Shown here piece by piece: positions 10,547-25,500 of a stretch of 64,000 nt of DNA. The notes under the pieces were generated by a model. That model made no database searches. It had not been told where the DNA came from and worked only from the letters and a program-made list of their open reading frames with translations. Location: contig CM072337.1 of NCBI GenBank assembly GCA_036874045.1, positions 21,922,001 to 21,986,000 on the forward strand, in the 5' to 3' direction. A program made the position numbers and the translations under genes. Position 1 is the stretch's first letter; each line of letters opens with the position of its first letter. The DNA comes from Cymodocea nodosa (Eukaryota; Streptophyta; Magnoliopsida; Alismatales; Cymodoceaceae).

Positions 10547-13500
10547 ATGGCGCCAATGCCCGCTTCTGGATCCTGTTTGAATCGTCGCGTTTCGTCGACT
10601 CCCGAATCCTTGGATTCCCAGGTACACCAAAGAATGCATCGATCCCGTCGTCGGTTCCTCGTTTTTCTACTGTATGAAGATGCTTCTCATTCTCGATATT
10701 ACCTCTACGTCTCTTTTTTCAGATCTCCAGGTCGTCTTCGCCCCACCTTTCGTTGCAATCCGGTGCGTGCGAAAACAATTGTTTTCATTTGTTTTCTTTT
10801 TCTTCATGGAGTCATTTTTACGGGGTTTCCAATTATCTTGCCGTCGGCTGCTTTTGTTGTTAGGGCCTCCTGATGTCAGGAACTGGTTCTCGAGCTACGA
10901 GTATGAATCACCGACGCAGGACTCTACGCTTCTCGGATTGGAACCGGAAAGCTGTGCACCTCAGGAGGTGGATGGTGGTGGTGGGATGAAAACCGATATG
11001 GACAAGCCTCCCGAGGCTTCCGAGGACATGGAAGGGTATTGCTTGTCCACAGTGGAGGTAGGATTATGCTGATTCCGTACCACATCATTTGGGTTCGTTG
11101 TTTAGTGTTAATTGATGGATTTCTCGTAAGATTCCCTGATTGCAATCGGTTGTGTCTTTTTTTTTTAAACAAAAAATTCGAAGAAAAATATCAGATGTTG
11201 GAGCATGTTCATCCGAATCCATTTCTATAAAAAATTATACTTGTATTATGATGCCTTAAATCTACTAATAATCGTGTGCGCATGAAGATGAGATATTTAG
11301 CTTTGTCTTTAAGGTTTACAAAGATACAGTAGAAGAGATAGCCAAAAGAAATGACCAGGGAAATGCTTTATCATACTGCAATACTTATGGAAGGATTTAC
11401 ATTTCTTCACGAGCAAGTCGACCATGCTACCTGCATAATTTTGCACGTGGCCACCATTTGTCCTTCGATAGTTTCATCGGATAACATTTTGCTTTGAAGC
11501 TCCACTTGCAATCAGTTATAATTCCCCTTTCATTTAGTTTAGTTATTATAAGAAAATATCAAACTCACAAGTCATGGTAAGTCTCCAAAACTCCAATTAG
11601 ATACCTTAAAGTTCACATAACACACGATATCTTCGGTATGCTCGGCATTGTTGTTAGAGTTGAAAATCAGAATTAGATGCACGAGGATCAATATAAAACG
11701 TTTAAACCACAATAAAACAAAGTTTTACTTGATTCGACCTTATTGCATACTCATAACATATAAATAAGGTTACCGTGTTCTGTTTCTTCAATAATAAGTT
11801 TTACAACTCTCTTCTTCATTCTCTGTGTTTCTCTCATTTTATTTTATTTATTTTATTTATTTTTTTCTCACTGTGCTTTTTTATCATATATAGAGACCAT
11901 TACCATGGAACTCTGATCCTAGGCAATGTGTACCTTTATTCATTCTTGTAAAAAATGAAAAAAAAAAGGGCTGTTTGAGCATTTTTCACTTCAGTTGGTT
12001 TCAATTTTTGGGAAAATGGTTTGAAAAATTGACATTTTCCCATTTAAACAGCCATTTTTCCTTTTCAAATGGCTGTTTTCCCCTTCATTGTCTGTTTAGA
12101 TGGTCATTTTTTTAGATTTCATCTTTTGGCTTGCTTTCATTGATATAATTTCACTATTTTGCTACTTATTTTGTTATTAAGATATTTAATTGCACTTTTT
12201 ATGTATTTATTTAATTTTTGATTTAAGTATTTATTCTTAAGCGATAAGTACACATAATAAAAATATGTTTCTAAATTGCATTACATGTAATTGAATCATA
12301 ATTTATTTTATTTAATTATTTTGGTGATTGTTTATCTGCGAATATATTTATATTTATTCGATTTTTATTTAAATTGTTTAAAAACTCCCCTTTAAACCCC
12401 TTTTCAAAATATTTTAATTCATAAACAATATAATTTTTTGTGTGTTTTTACATGGATAGATTCTCATGTATGTGAGGGGATGTCATGAAATATTTTTGGT
12501 GATAAAATTAGGAACTTTTTTGTGTTTTTACAATACTGCCTTTATTTACATGTAAATGAATCTAAACTAAATCAATGGAATGTTTTTATTGCAATTTTTC
12601 CATCCTTGTATGTAACCAACCATATGTTGGTTGACAATCATTGACATTTTTGCCTCTTGTTGAATAGTTGAAGAATACCGTGCATTGATTTTTTTGCAAT
12701 TTTCCACACTTTTATGTAAATTACCACGTAATATACTTCACAATCAACAACATATTTTCCTATTGAGAGTAAGAATTAGTTGAAGAACATGCAACTCTTG
12801 CTAGTGCTATGATTATTTAAATACAAACAATATTATTTGAGTCATGATTAGGATCAAGTGGGGTATTTAAATTAACATAAATAGGAATCATTACATATTC
12901 ATGGGGAAACCAAATGGGGTAGAGGACATGCCCATGATGTTTGGAAGGTGATAAAAAAAAAAAAAATTGTGAAAAGAAGCATGGAATGAAGGGAAAATGC
13001 AAATAGTGGTTAATCATTTTCATTTGGTGAGTTTTTCCTCTATTTTTGTTGTATAGAAATAAATAAGCGTTAAATATTGTCGTGATTAGGATGGATTGTT
13101 TCCAATGAAAAAATATTATTGCAGTTCCATGGACATTATATACACACACACACGCACGCACACACACACTCTTTATTTGCATCATCATATTATAAGCTTT
13201 TTGTGTTGTATATACGTACTTTGTTGAGCTTGGACTACATGAGTTCAATCATTTATAGATTTTGTTGTTATTTACTAATTTTTGATCTTGCATTTTGAAT
13301 TTATATTTGATTCTCCTTTACTTTCCTTAACTTTCAAATGTATGACATTGGTGTCCTTAATTATATAGGTTATTCAAGTTACGTTATTGATGCATCAATA
13401 TTTTTTACAATAATTTTCTATCATTCCAAGCACATCAACCTCTTCTGCCCTTCTCCAACCTCCTCTTCCTCTTCGTCCTCCACTTCTCTTCTTCTTTTTT

Positions 13501-16500
13501 TCTTCTCATTTTTCAAATGTATGACATTGGTATGAATTCTTTTGCAAACTCCATCTTCATTGATTGTCAGAAATTGTCTGCTTCCGGCCAAAAAGTCAAC
13601 TACCACAGTGTTGTTAGATTGTTATCTCTTAACTTTAGATGACAGATCATTGTTACCCTTATCAAGTGAGTTAGCTAAGACAGTTAGTGTGGTTGATTTA
13701 TTGATAGCAGAAATATCTGGAAAATGGTCACATATCTATAGTTGTTCTCATGTTGAATCTATTTTGTATCATCTCTCTTTTTTAGCTAAGGAGTGAAATA
13801 TGAAAGCTCTTGGGGCTAAAGATGTTTAAGGTTTGAACTTTGAATTCCAGATTACATTAGAGATTGTTGATTTTTTATCATCTAATATAACAATCTGCAT
13901 AGCTTATGGGGTTTTTAAACTTCTTTGAAAGCTTGAAACATGTAAATTCTCATATTTTTTTGGTTTTCTTGCATCGTTACTTTTTAATGTTCATTATGTT
14001 TTTGTGTAAATTCTCTGAATTTGTAACGCAAGGAAAGAGGGAAATTTTTCAATAGATTCAACATTTGGTGAATGATAATATTATAAGGAATAAACTTAAA
14101 AAATATTTTTATTAGAAATAAAGCAGGAATTGCATCTATTGAAGAGAAAATTAATTTAAGTGGTTTGCTTATATCCTTAGAAGACTAAGGAATGCACAAT
14201 TTAAAAGAGAAAATTTAATTGGTATAGAAAAAAAATAGAATAAGTGTAAATCTAAAATTATTTAGTTAAGAATTATAAGAAAACATTTAAATTTATGTAA
14301 TTTAATTGAAAATTTGTTGATAGATAGAAATATTTAGAAGAAATTGATTCATATAATTGATAGCATGTAGTGTGACTATGACTAAGATTATTGTTCAACA
14401 TGCTACAGTTTTAGATAAATGGATTGATGGTGCTCTCTTAGATGATTTGGTCTACAAGGTAATGCTCTGTAAAAGCCAAAAAAATGGCCATGAATTTAGT
14501 GCTATCTATTCTGTTATGAAATTCCATTTAAAAATATTTTGTTCAATTTACATAATGTCTATTTTCTATTTTTTTGTGGTAGAATTATTTTGTTGAACTA
14601 TAGTCATCTTAATCAAATCATTTGCCCAAATTTGTACAAAACATTTAGAGGATCAGTAACTGTAATTTTGTGAATATATTGAAGTTTATCTAAAAAGTTG
14701 ATGTTAACTATTGTTGAAGACTACTAGATCTTGGGCTTGGAGGGGTTTTTAATATGATAGATAACTATCTTACAATTTTAATGAGTAGATGAACATAGGT
14801 GGATGCCTGATGGTTATGATATGTAGGGCATCACATAAATACCTGGAATGGTTATTTATATAAATCACAAAGAGATCTATACATCACGAATAGTCCCCTT
14901 ATTTTTATATACAACTATTGTGAAATAGAACCATCAAAACATGTGTTACGGTAGGATGCTAGTTAATTTAATTAGTTACCATTATAGTCAGGTCTTCAAG
15001 CATTTAGGAATAGTTGTAATGGGTTGAATGTAGCTCTAATTTTCGGTTGTGACACTATCAATCATAGAAAGAAAAGTATTGGCGAAGATTCTAAAGAAAA
15101 GAAAAGAAAAGAAAAGAAAAGAAAAGAAAAGAAAAGAAAAGGAGGAAGTCATCATTTGATTTAATTTAAAGAAAGAGTAAAAAAAATCTATATACAATGT
15201 ATAGATATATGTAAAGAATGAGTTTGTGAAGTCTGTTAAATAAAGAGTTTAGATAAGCATTTTGGATATGCATAGGGAAGGTATTAGATACTTTACATCT
15301 TTAATTTCTTGACATTTTGGATATCTTTAGGTATGTAATGTGAATGATGTGTATCGATGTTTAATCATGTAATAAGCAAAAGAAATAAGAATGGATACTT
15401 TTACTTGTATAGACAAATAGAATTAGGAGTTTAGAAGAGGATTGTGTAAACATTTCTTATTCGTATAGTAAGCAAAGAATGAATTTTATATGGTTTTAGT
15501 TTAAATACCTTACACATTGTATAATTAAAGTAAATAAGATGTTAATGCAAAATGACTTTGAGACATGTAGAATAGATACATCCATTTATATTCTTTTGAA
15601 AAGATAATCTTGATGAATTTTAGAATGATTAATGGGTTATTGCTTATTTAAATGTAAAATTAAGTAATATCTTGAAGAAAGGGGGAATTATGGAATTCCA
15701 TTCGAAGAGATGAAAAAGAAAACTAAAGTAGTGTACATAAAATCTTAGTCTTAAATGATGTGTTGAATGTATTCCTATAAATGTGACTTAACTAAGGAAG
15801 ATGATTTTAATGCATTCTATATTTAAAGATTTATGAGATTTTATTAATTTTGAAGATAAGAAGAGTTTAGAAATATCATTTATTCATCTATAATTTTACT
15901 ATAGTTAGATTTAACTTTTACATATCGGATTTTAATTATGTTAACAAAATAATATGAAATATTGTTTAAAGTGCACAACAATAGGCAACACGTGTGATTT
16001 CACTCTTAAGACTAATTACATGTAATAAAAGTTGATAAAATTATGAAAATAACAAACATATATATTGACAAAAGCAACAATGTACGTGACTTTACATTTG
16101 ATTCTAGCTATGCATATGAACAATAAAACAATGATATACTTCAAATTTTAAATCACACTATTCTATTTGATTTAAAATTATGATTTGATTTAATTTGTAT
16201 GTTGTTCAATGCAAATCTAAATATGAATTCTAAGATGTTTTTACAAGTAATAAATAAAACATATGTAATGTAATAAATTAAATAAATATTACATAACATA
16301 TGTAATGTAGTAAAATAAATAAATAAATAAATGTGATCAAACATGAATTAGTAATCAAACATATTATATAAATATAATATTGTAATCAATCAATCACACA
16401 CAATACATGTCATTTTAATAATTATGAAATGCTTGTAAAAATGCTCAAATTTTGGAAAATCATAGCAGAATATGCATTCATCAGAAAATTATGAAATTAC

Positions 16501-19500
16501 TTTTAGGTTAAAGTTTTTTAAGTTCACAATCTAGGAAAATTGTGTAATAAAAATATTTGTATAATTAAAAGGTGCTAACAATTCAAAAATATTAGAGGTG
16601 CAAAATAGATTTGCAGTATTGTTTGCTAATCAATGTAAATTTCAAAAAATCACAGAGAAAAGTATATTGGTTAAAACATCATGATTAAAAAACATTTGCA
16701 ATCTTAATGAATTTAGTTTCAGAGAAAAATATAAAATAAAATGTTTAAGGTCAATTTGAGATACAGTTGTTACTATGATTTTAGTGTACATGCTTTGAGG
16801 TAGATGACTTATTTATAATTAAGGTTGAGTTTGAAAAGTTGAAATTCTTTAATTATTTGATAGAATGATGTAATTCAACCTGTGAATGAAAGATTGACAA
16901 ATTAGTGAAAAATTATAGACTATATATGTGAAAGTCCACAAGCATTAAAAATTTTTATTAAAAGCAAAATACTATTAAAACAGTAAATTGAAAACACAAA
17001 AGAAAATAACTCATTTTAAAAAATCATAACTCTCAATCGATAAATCAGAATAGCACACTATAACATGTGTTTGAAAGTTTAGAAAGTGTTTTCAAGAGAA
17101 AAATGTTGGATAAAAATCATATTAGATGGGTTGTAAACGAAAATTTATTTTCAATAGGTGTGCATAATCGGTAGACAGCAATGTTGGATGACATTCTTAG
17201 ATTTGATTTTTTCCATTCATTGGATGGATTTTAGATTTAAAATATAGGTAGGAAAGTTTACAAGTAGTTTTAATATACTAAAATATCATTTAGATCCAAT
17301 GGTTAGATTTAGATTTAAAGTTAAAAATGCATGTCATATAAGTAGATCTTGATTAAATAATCACAATATGATTAAAGTTTAATAACTTTTGATCTAGAGA
17401 TCAGATTTTCTTGATCTTTAATTTGTTGAATAGCTGACATAGAGACTCATAATATATTAAAATTTTAAAAAGATCTAATGTTTAAATTTCAAGCTATGAG
17501 CAATTGAAGTTAAACATGTATTTTAAAATATTTCATTATAGGAGGGTGATGTAGCTCAATCTGAGTTGTCCATCGCTCCTATAACCAAAAATCTCTTGTA
17601 TAAAAATAAATGCATAGTGACGAAACTAATGGTATCGAAACAAGGGTGGAATGAGAGAGGAGGAAGGGGTATATATTTGCAGGTGACAGGTAAAGGTACT
17701 TTGGGCAGCTCAAACAAAGGATGGTGCATTGGGTTGAGAATTCAAAGAGTTTGAATGATGTTTTGAGCTTTGTAGGGTTGGTTGAACAAATTGGTAGTGC
17801 ACAATGTTGAGCAATGGTAAATGATTGTTGAGTGGTGGAAGTGGTTTATTCTCCATATAAATGAATGAAACTTCAATCTAGGATCAACTAGATGATCCTT
17901 AGGTTCAAACGAGTTGTTAGATGTTGTGGACTAAACAATAGCTAGTTTTGGGGAAGATGAACATAACGGTAATTTTAAGAAAAAGGGGAATCACAATTTA
18001 GTTTGTTTAAGCTTGAGGAGGGCCTTAAGAAATTGAATGTGTTAAGTGGTACCTTTGATTAAATGATTTTATTCATTGCTTTGACATACTTGTAGTGGAT
18101 CTATCCATCAGATTAGTTGTTGTAAGTGTAGATGACATCATTAAGGTGGTAGAGGAGTTGACAGATGGTACGATGGAGGATCAAATGATTAAGGTTTATT
18201 GTGTCAATTGGATTAAAATGTGATCATTAAATCTTGATGATTGGATGTGATTTAGGTCATTTGATTTGGTTTAGGTGATGTGATCTCCTTTATTGATCTC
18301 AAATCTAATCCAAATCATTAGATTAAAAGTAGAAAAAATAACAACTGTTGGATCAGCATAATTAAAATAAAGTTGATGTGATTTGGGTTGTCTAATTGAA
18401 TCTAGGTAGTTTGATCTTAATTGTTAATCTCAAATGAAATTCCAACTATTTGATAAAAAATAGATTAATTTTCTATTATTAGATGAGATCTAGATAATCT
18501 AATATAGATTGTCATATTAAAAGGTAAGATGATATAATTTGGACTGTCAGATCGGGTTTAGATGGCACGATCTGGAACATTGAATTAGATCTATGTAAAC
18601 AAATTTAGATTGTTGAATTATTGGTAGAGAAAAAGAAAATAAGTGATGACATAGTGTTGATGTAATAGTCATGTGGTGACGACGTGTTGGGCCTGTAAAC
18701 TGTTTGACTAATGAGAGGTTACCACATATCAAATGACAGTAAATATCACATGGCTGTTAACATAGTAGTTACAAAGAAAGGAGATAATGAAAAAGAAATG
18801 TAATTGATTGAATAGGAAAAGTTTCAATCAGACCAATGAAATACATTACTCAGATTAAAAAATAATTTCAGTCAATTGATTTTCCAATTTGACCAAAAGA
18901 ATTTTGATCTATAAGAAATTTTCAGATTTTGACATGGTGTGTCGATGTGGCATGAGTGGGTAATCACGGATGAAGCATACGACGATAACGACATTAATCA
19001 AGGCACCATTAACATTGATCATTAATCTCAAAGAGAATTTTAAGGCAACATCTTTTATTAGCAATTTCCTTATTAGCATTTCCCTTAATTAGCTAAATAT
19101 TTTCCTTTTTTTTCCATCTTTAAATATGAGATCCCATTATTGGGAGGGTAGACTATCTTTTGGAATTATTCAATATAAGTTTCTTCTTTCTCCCTTATTA
19201 GAATCTTATTACTCCTTTTCTCTTCCTCTTCCTTTATACATTATTTTTTCCCTTCCGACCTTTTCCTCCCTCTCCTCTCTCTTTCACCGTTGTATCATTT
19301 GGTATCAGAGTATGGCAAACTTGGTCTCTCGTGTTGAGTTTGATGAGCTTCGTTAGGCCCTTGAACAGTTGACTACAATGGTGCAATGATTGATAGGTGA
19401 AGGATTCCCTCGACCATACTTATCCATTGATGATTTTGACATAGGTGACAACTACTTTCCATCACAACACCATCGATCGAGGTGCCACTAGGTGTGATGG

Positions 19501-22500
19501 TTTTCGATTGAGAATGGATTTGCCATCTTTTAACAGTCAACTACATATCGAAGAATTCTTAGATTGAATTGTAGAAGTTGATCTTTTTTTTTAATTATAT
19601 GAACATTCCCAATGATCACAAGGTTAAACTAGTAGTTTATTGACTTAAGGGGGGAGCCTCCACTTAGTGGGAACAAACATCCATTAATATATCATGTCAA
19701 CAGAAGTCGTCTGTTTGTTCGTGGGACAAGATGAAGAAGATGCTATGGGCTTGATTTTTACCCATGGATTATGAACAAACCCTCTTTGCGTAGTACCAAA
19801 ATTGTAGACAAGGTTCACGCACCGTCACTTAATATACTACGGAGTTTTATCGCATTGCCTCTTGTAACAATTTAAATGAAATCGAGCTTTAATAGATTGC
19901 TTGTTATATCGTCAACCTATGACTCTATATTCAAGATAAACTTTCACTTCACTCTCCCTTATTTCTCATTGATGTTATCACACTTGCTTAGAAGATTGAG
20001 AAGTAGGCAACTTGGAGTAGTCGTCCAACACCCCTTCCAATGGGTGATCCTACTCCCAAGCCTTTCAACAAATCCATCTTGGGTCCACGACCAACTACTC
20101 AAGATGATCGATCGTCGTCAACACCAACGACAACACCGACCAATCTTTACAGTTGCTCTACAACTAGAAGGTGCTATCGATGTAATCAGTTAAGATATAA
20201 GTCCAATCAATGCCCTTAACATGGCAATGTACATATAATAGAAAAACATATTAATGATTCCCCAATGGAGGATGGCAACGAAGGTGATGTTTCCCCATCT
20301 AGTAAGGAGGAAGAGTTGCACGCAAATGAAGGGGAGCACCTATCCTATGTTACCCGACGCTTACTTCTTGCCCCTAAGACCCAAGAATCCACTCAATTGC
20401 ATGCTATATTTCGCAGTCATTGTACAATTGTTGGTAAAACATGTGATGTTGTCAAAGACGATGGTAGCGCAAAGAACCTCATTACATAGAAAGTGGTGAC
20501 TAAACTAGGACTAGTGACTCAAGCTCACCCCCATTCGTACCACATTGGATGGATTTGCAAGGATAACATGGTGAAGGTTGTGGAGGTATGCAAAGTCTCG
20601 CTATCAATTGGTTCCTAGTATTTTGATGAAGTTTTCTGTGATGTAGTGGATATGGATGCCTCTCACCTTATCTTGGGATGCCTATGGCAACACGACATCA
20701 ATGCCACCCATAGAGGATGTTCTAATCAATATGAGTTGCATGTGGGTAAGACCTTGATTTGCCTAATACCTATAACCCTTACACTAGTGATATCGTTAGG
20801 TGGGCACACTCATAAGAGCTTTCTCATGGTGGACCAAGCTACCTTCATAGATGACGTCAAAAATACTTTAAAAGCCTATACTTTAGTAGCATCCAATGAT
20901 TTTAAAACAACAGAGGAGGCCATACCACCATAGGTACACCAACTCTTAGAAGATTTCCAATCTATCATGCCATTTGAAACTTCATAAGGCCTCCCACCTT
21001 TGAGAGAGATACAACACCACATCGACTTAATCCCAAGAGCCCAACTACCAAATCTACCCCACTACAAGATGAGTCCCAAGGAGGTTGCAATCCTTTAGTC
21101 GTAGGTCGAATAGCTAATTCAACAAGGATTGGTGCGTCCTAGTTTGAGCCTTTGTGTTGTCCTAGCGCTACCTGTTCTCAAGAAGAATGAATGGAGGATG
21201 TGTGTGGATAGTTAAGCCATCAATTGGATCACCATCAAGTATAGATTTCCTATACCTCATTTTGAAGACATGTTGGATGTCTTGGCTGGTGCACAACTCT
21301 TCTCCAAATTGGACTTACGCAATGGTTACCATTAGATTTGCCTCCACGAAGGTGACTAGTGGAAGACAACCTTCAAGACGAAGGAAGGATTGTTTGAATG
21401 GCTTGTCATGCCATTCAGATTGTCAAATGCCCCTTTCATGAGGGTGATGACGCAAGTTCTCCATCCCTTCCTCGACAAATTTGTTGTCATCTATTTTGAC
21501 GACATCTTGGTCTTCAATCCTAGTGAAGAGGCACACTTGCTTCATCTCCGTCAGGTCCTTTCCACCTTAGTTACTCACCAACTACTTCTTAATGTCAAGA
21601 AATGCAAGTTCATGACAACCAACATGCTTTTCCTAAGATATGTAATCAAGAACCAAGGGTTACAGGTTGACAACAACAAAATCAAAACTCTCATGGAGTG
21701 GCCCCATCCTTCCATTGTTAGTGATATCTAAAGTTTTTTGGGTCTTGCCTCCTTTTATCGGCGGTTTATTTGCCATTTTAGTAGCATCGTCGCCTCATTT
21801 ACCAATTGCCTTAAGAAAGGTTGATTCATTTGTGATGATGGTTTTGAACAAAGCTTTTGGTAATTGAAGGAACAACTTATTGCTGTCCCCATCTTGGTAG
21901 TTCCCAACTTCGACAAGGTATTTGAGGTGGATTGTGATGCATCTCAAATAGGCATCAGATCTATCCTTATGTAGGAAGGCCACCCAATAGCCTTCTTCAA
22001 TGAAAAATTGGGAGAATCTCGCTGCCAATGGATGACTTTCGAGTTGAAACTGTATGTTATGGTTCGTGCACTTAAAACATGGGAACATTATTTGATTCAA
22101 CGTGAGTTTGTGTTGCATACAAATCACCAAGCCTTAAAGAATGTCAACATGGCCACCTACACCAACCGTATACATGGATGTTAGATTACATTCCTCTAAC
22201 GCTTTGTCTTCACCATTAAACACAAATCGAGGGTTCAAAATCAAGTCACCAACACCCTCAACCGACGAGCAACATTGTTGGTCACTCTATGATATGAAAT
22301 CATAGGATTTGAGTACTTGAAGGAATCTTATGCTGGCAACCTTGACTTTGAAAGCATTTGGGGAAAATGTACAACTCATGGAATGTTAGGCATGCTGATT
22401 CAGGATGGGTTCCTATTTCAAGGAGGTCGACTTTGCATCCTATAAGGCTCGTTATGAGAACAACTCATTCGAGAAGTTCATGTTGGCGTGCTACTGGGGC

Positions 22501-25500
22501 ATGTTGGTTGAGATAAGATCATCGCACTATTAGAAGAACACTTCTTTTGACCCCAACTTAAGTGAGACATAGCCTAATTCATCCAATGATGCCTGGAAGT
22601 GAAGGGGCAAACCCAAAATAACGATCTCTACATGTCATTACCCACACTTAAAGCCCTATGGTTTGACATTTCCATGGACTTCGTACTAGGTCTACCAAGA
22701 ACTCAACGGGACTTCGATTCAATCTTCGTCATTGTGGATCGCTTCTCCATGATGACACATTTTCTCCCTTGCAAGAAAATAGTGAACACCACTTACATTG
22801 CAATGTTGTTCTTCATGGAAGTAGTTTGTATGCACGACCTCCCTCAATCTATCACTTTAGATTGAGATCTCAAGTTCTTCTCTCACTTTTAGAGATCCTT
22901 ATGGAAGTAATTGCTCTTTAACTTTAGCTCCACCTACCACCTTCAAATAGACAACCAAAATGAGGTGGTTAATCGTACATTGGGTAACATGCTACACACG
23001 GTGTTAAGGGGGACGTCCTAAATAATGGGACCAAGCACTAGTACAAGTGGAATTTGCATATAATTGCATGCTTGATAGAACTACCAGGAAAGCTCCATTT
23101 GTCATCATCTACGGAAGGTTGCCCAAACATGTGGTGGATTTAACCCCAATCCTAACAATACCCACCAATGTCGAATGTCTACTAGTAGACATTTGTCATC
23201 TCCATTAAGAAGTTTGTCACAACATCACACAATCAAATGCTAAATACAAAGCCACGGTAGATTGTCATTGACGATGGAGAGTCTTCCAGCTAGGAGATCT
23301 AGTTATGGTATTTCTAAAGAGGGAGCACTTCCCTGTGGGCACCTACTCCAAATTGAAGAACAAGAAGTTTGGGTTGTGTTGCATCATCTCCCGCATCAAC
23401 AACAATGGTTATACCGTGGACATTCCTCCCTCCCTTTCTATCTCCTTGACCTTCAATGTTGTCGATTTGTTCTATTATCAACCATTCGAGGATGCAAGTT
23501 TAAGGACGAACTTCCCTGAAAAAGGGTTGCCTGATGAAGCACACGATGATAATAGCATTAGTCAAGGCACCATTAACGTTGATCAGTAATCTTGGAGAGG
23601 ATTTCAAGGTAGCATCTTTTATTAGCAATTTCCTTATTAGCATTTCCCCTAATTAACTAAATACTTTCCTTTTTTTTCTATCTTTAAATATAAGATCCTA
23701 TTATTGTGAGGGTAGACTATCTTCTGGAATTATTCAATACAAGTTTCTTCTTTCTCCCTCGTCAAAATCTTGCTGCTCCCTTTCTCTTCCTCTTCCTCTA
23801 TACATCATCTTTTTCCTTCCGACCTTTTCCTCCCTCTCCTCTCTCTTCCGCTGCTGCATCCGTAATCATATGTCATTACCAAATTGGTCTATGATATTAA
23901 TGTTGGAATCACAAATCAATGAGAAAATGTTATGTGTTGATGTTGTGGTATTTGTCACGTGATCATTGATGTGATGGAAGTTCGGTTGAAACCAAAAAAT
24001 ATAAAAAAAGGTGGTAAGTTTAGTTTGATTGAATTTATGCTTCGATCAATTGAAAATAATAATGATAAATAGTAGTGATGACGTGACATGTTGATGTAGC
24101 AGGTGATGTGGCATGATTTATCATGTGTCATCATTTGATTGATTTATTGTGTTAACATTAGAAATAAGGATTAATAAAAAGATTATCATGTGTTGTTAGT
24201 GTGACACATGCTATGTAGCTGATGACGTGGTAAAAATTTGATCGAAAATGAGAAAAAATGAAAGGAAGAGACGTATTTCACTGGAGATTAACATTTTCCA
24301 CCTGTAAAAATTTAACTTCAATGGAAACCGGTATAACTGAAATTTTTTTTATCAGGTCAAGATGAAAATTTAGTCAAATTGAATTTTTGTTCAGTTTAAT
24401 TGAATAAAAATTTGATTAGATTGTGTAATTTTATTTTATTTTTTAAAAAATTTCTACATGATAAAGGTAGAGTCATTTTTTATTTAAAATAGAAAAGGCA
24501 ATATATCATTTGAATTCCAATAAAAGGTGAAAATTACTTTCAAAACTTGAAAGAAGAAAATTACAGATTGTAAGGTTCATAAAAGAGCTAACGGACCGTA
24601 AGAATAGTCCAAAAGTAAAGGTATCAACATTCATGTTGAAATTTATTATTGTGCTGAATGGATTAAGATCACCCCTCAAAGGTGGTCATCAGCCATTGAT
24701 CTCATTTTCCACCCAATAATCCTCCTTAAATTCCCATAATTTCTCATGTTATTGGCTAGGATTGTCACTGTGCTGGCGAGATCGTCCCAATCTACTATCT
24801 GAGTAAGGTGTTGTGGGGTATGTGGTGGCAGAGATGGTGCCAGTCAGCGAAGAGGTCAGGCAACAACTGTTGGACTTCACGAAGAAAATGGAGGGCCAGA
24901 TGAGCATGATGGAATCCTCCACATTGAAGTCGCGAGCTTGATGGTGCCTTGTAGCAGAATCTTGTGGGGGAAGGAGCTCAAATTGGGTTAGATATGGAGG
25001 TAAACATTTGAAGAAATTTAAAATTTGATTTCCATGCTATGGTGGCACTACTAGACAGATGACTGGGGATATAACATTAAGCAACTGCTTACCTATCATC
25101 AGGTGGAGATTGATGAATGAGCGACAGTCACAGTGATTGACCTCAGGGAAGTAGCTGAAAGTAGGTTCAGATTTGTTATAAAAATCCAAGGGACAACTTG
25201 ATTGGGGTGAATTTTTGTAGGGCCTTGTCTCTAGATTTGGGGCTTCCCAGTTGAAGTACTATCCGGAAAAGTTATTTAACTCCAACAAACAGGAACAGTA
25301 GCTAACAAAGTGTAAACAGTGTTCTTTGCTTCACTTTGACTTTCACAGTTAAGAATATAGGCTGCTTCATGATTCAATTGAACTTGCATAATGTGGCTTT
25401 TTTTTCTTATCTCATCTTAAGAATATACTCTTAGGTTCTATATAATAGGTTCTATATACTCATAGTGGGCTTTTATGTGTTTTAACCCGTATGGTAGTTA

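Larger units (their letters stand above)
18964..23861 (+). mobile_element. Complete but decayed Ty3/gypsy LTR retrotransposon
   Basis: Length 4898 nt, with two 334-nt LTRs (18964-19297 and 23528-23861). The first LTR is followed after two bases by TGGTATCAGAG (19300-19310), the usual primer site complementary to initiator tRNA-Met. A purine-rich GAAAAAGGG lies directly before the 3' LTR. GTAA flanks both sides (18960-18963 and 23862-23865), a probable target duplication one base shorter than usual. The internal region encodes gag, protease, reverse transcriptase, RNase H and integrase in that order, all broken by stops. It lies sense-oriented in the giant intron of the unknown gene. Confidence 0.9.

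Noticed and set aside
10367-10873. 168-codon frame as a single-exon gene
   Set aside because: It runs through two introns of the spliced model; the spliced version reaches the conserved [11 protein letters not shown] block in frame.
11968-12053. Short inverted repeat GGCTGTTT/AAACAGCC as a MITE
   Set aside because: The arms are only 8-10 nt in AT-rich DNA and no target duplication was found.
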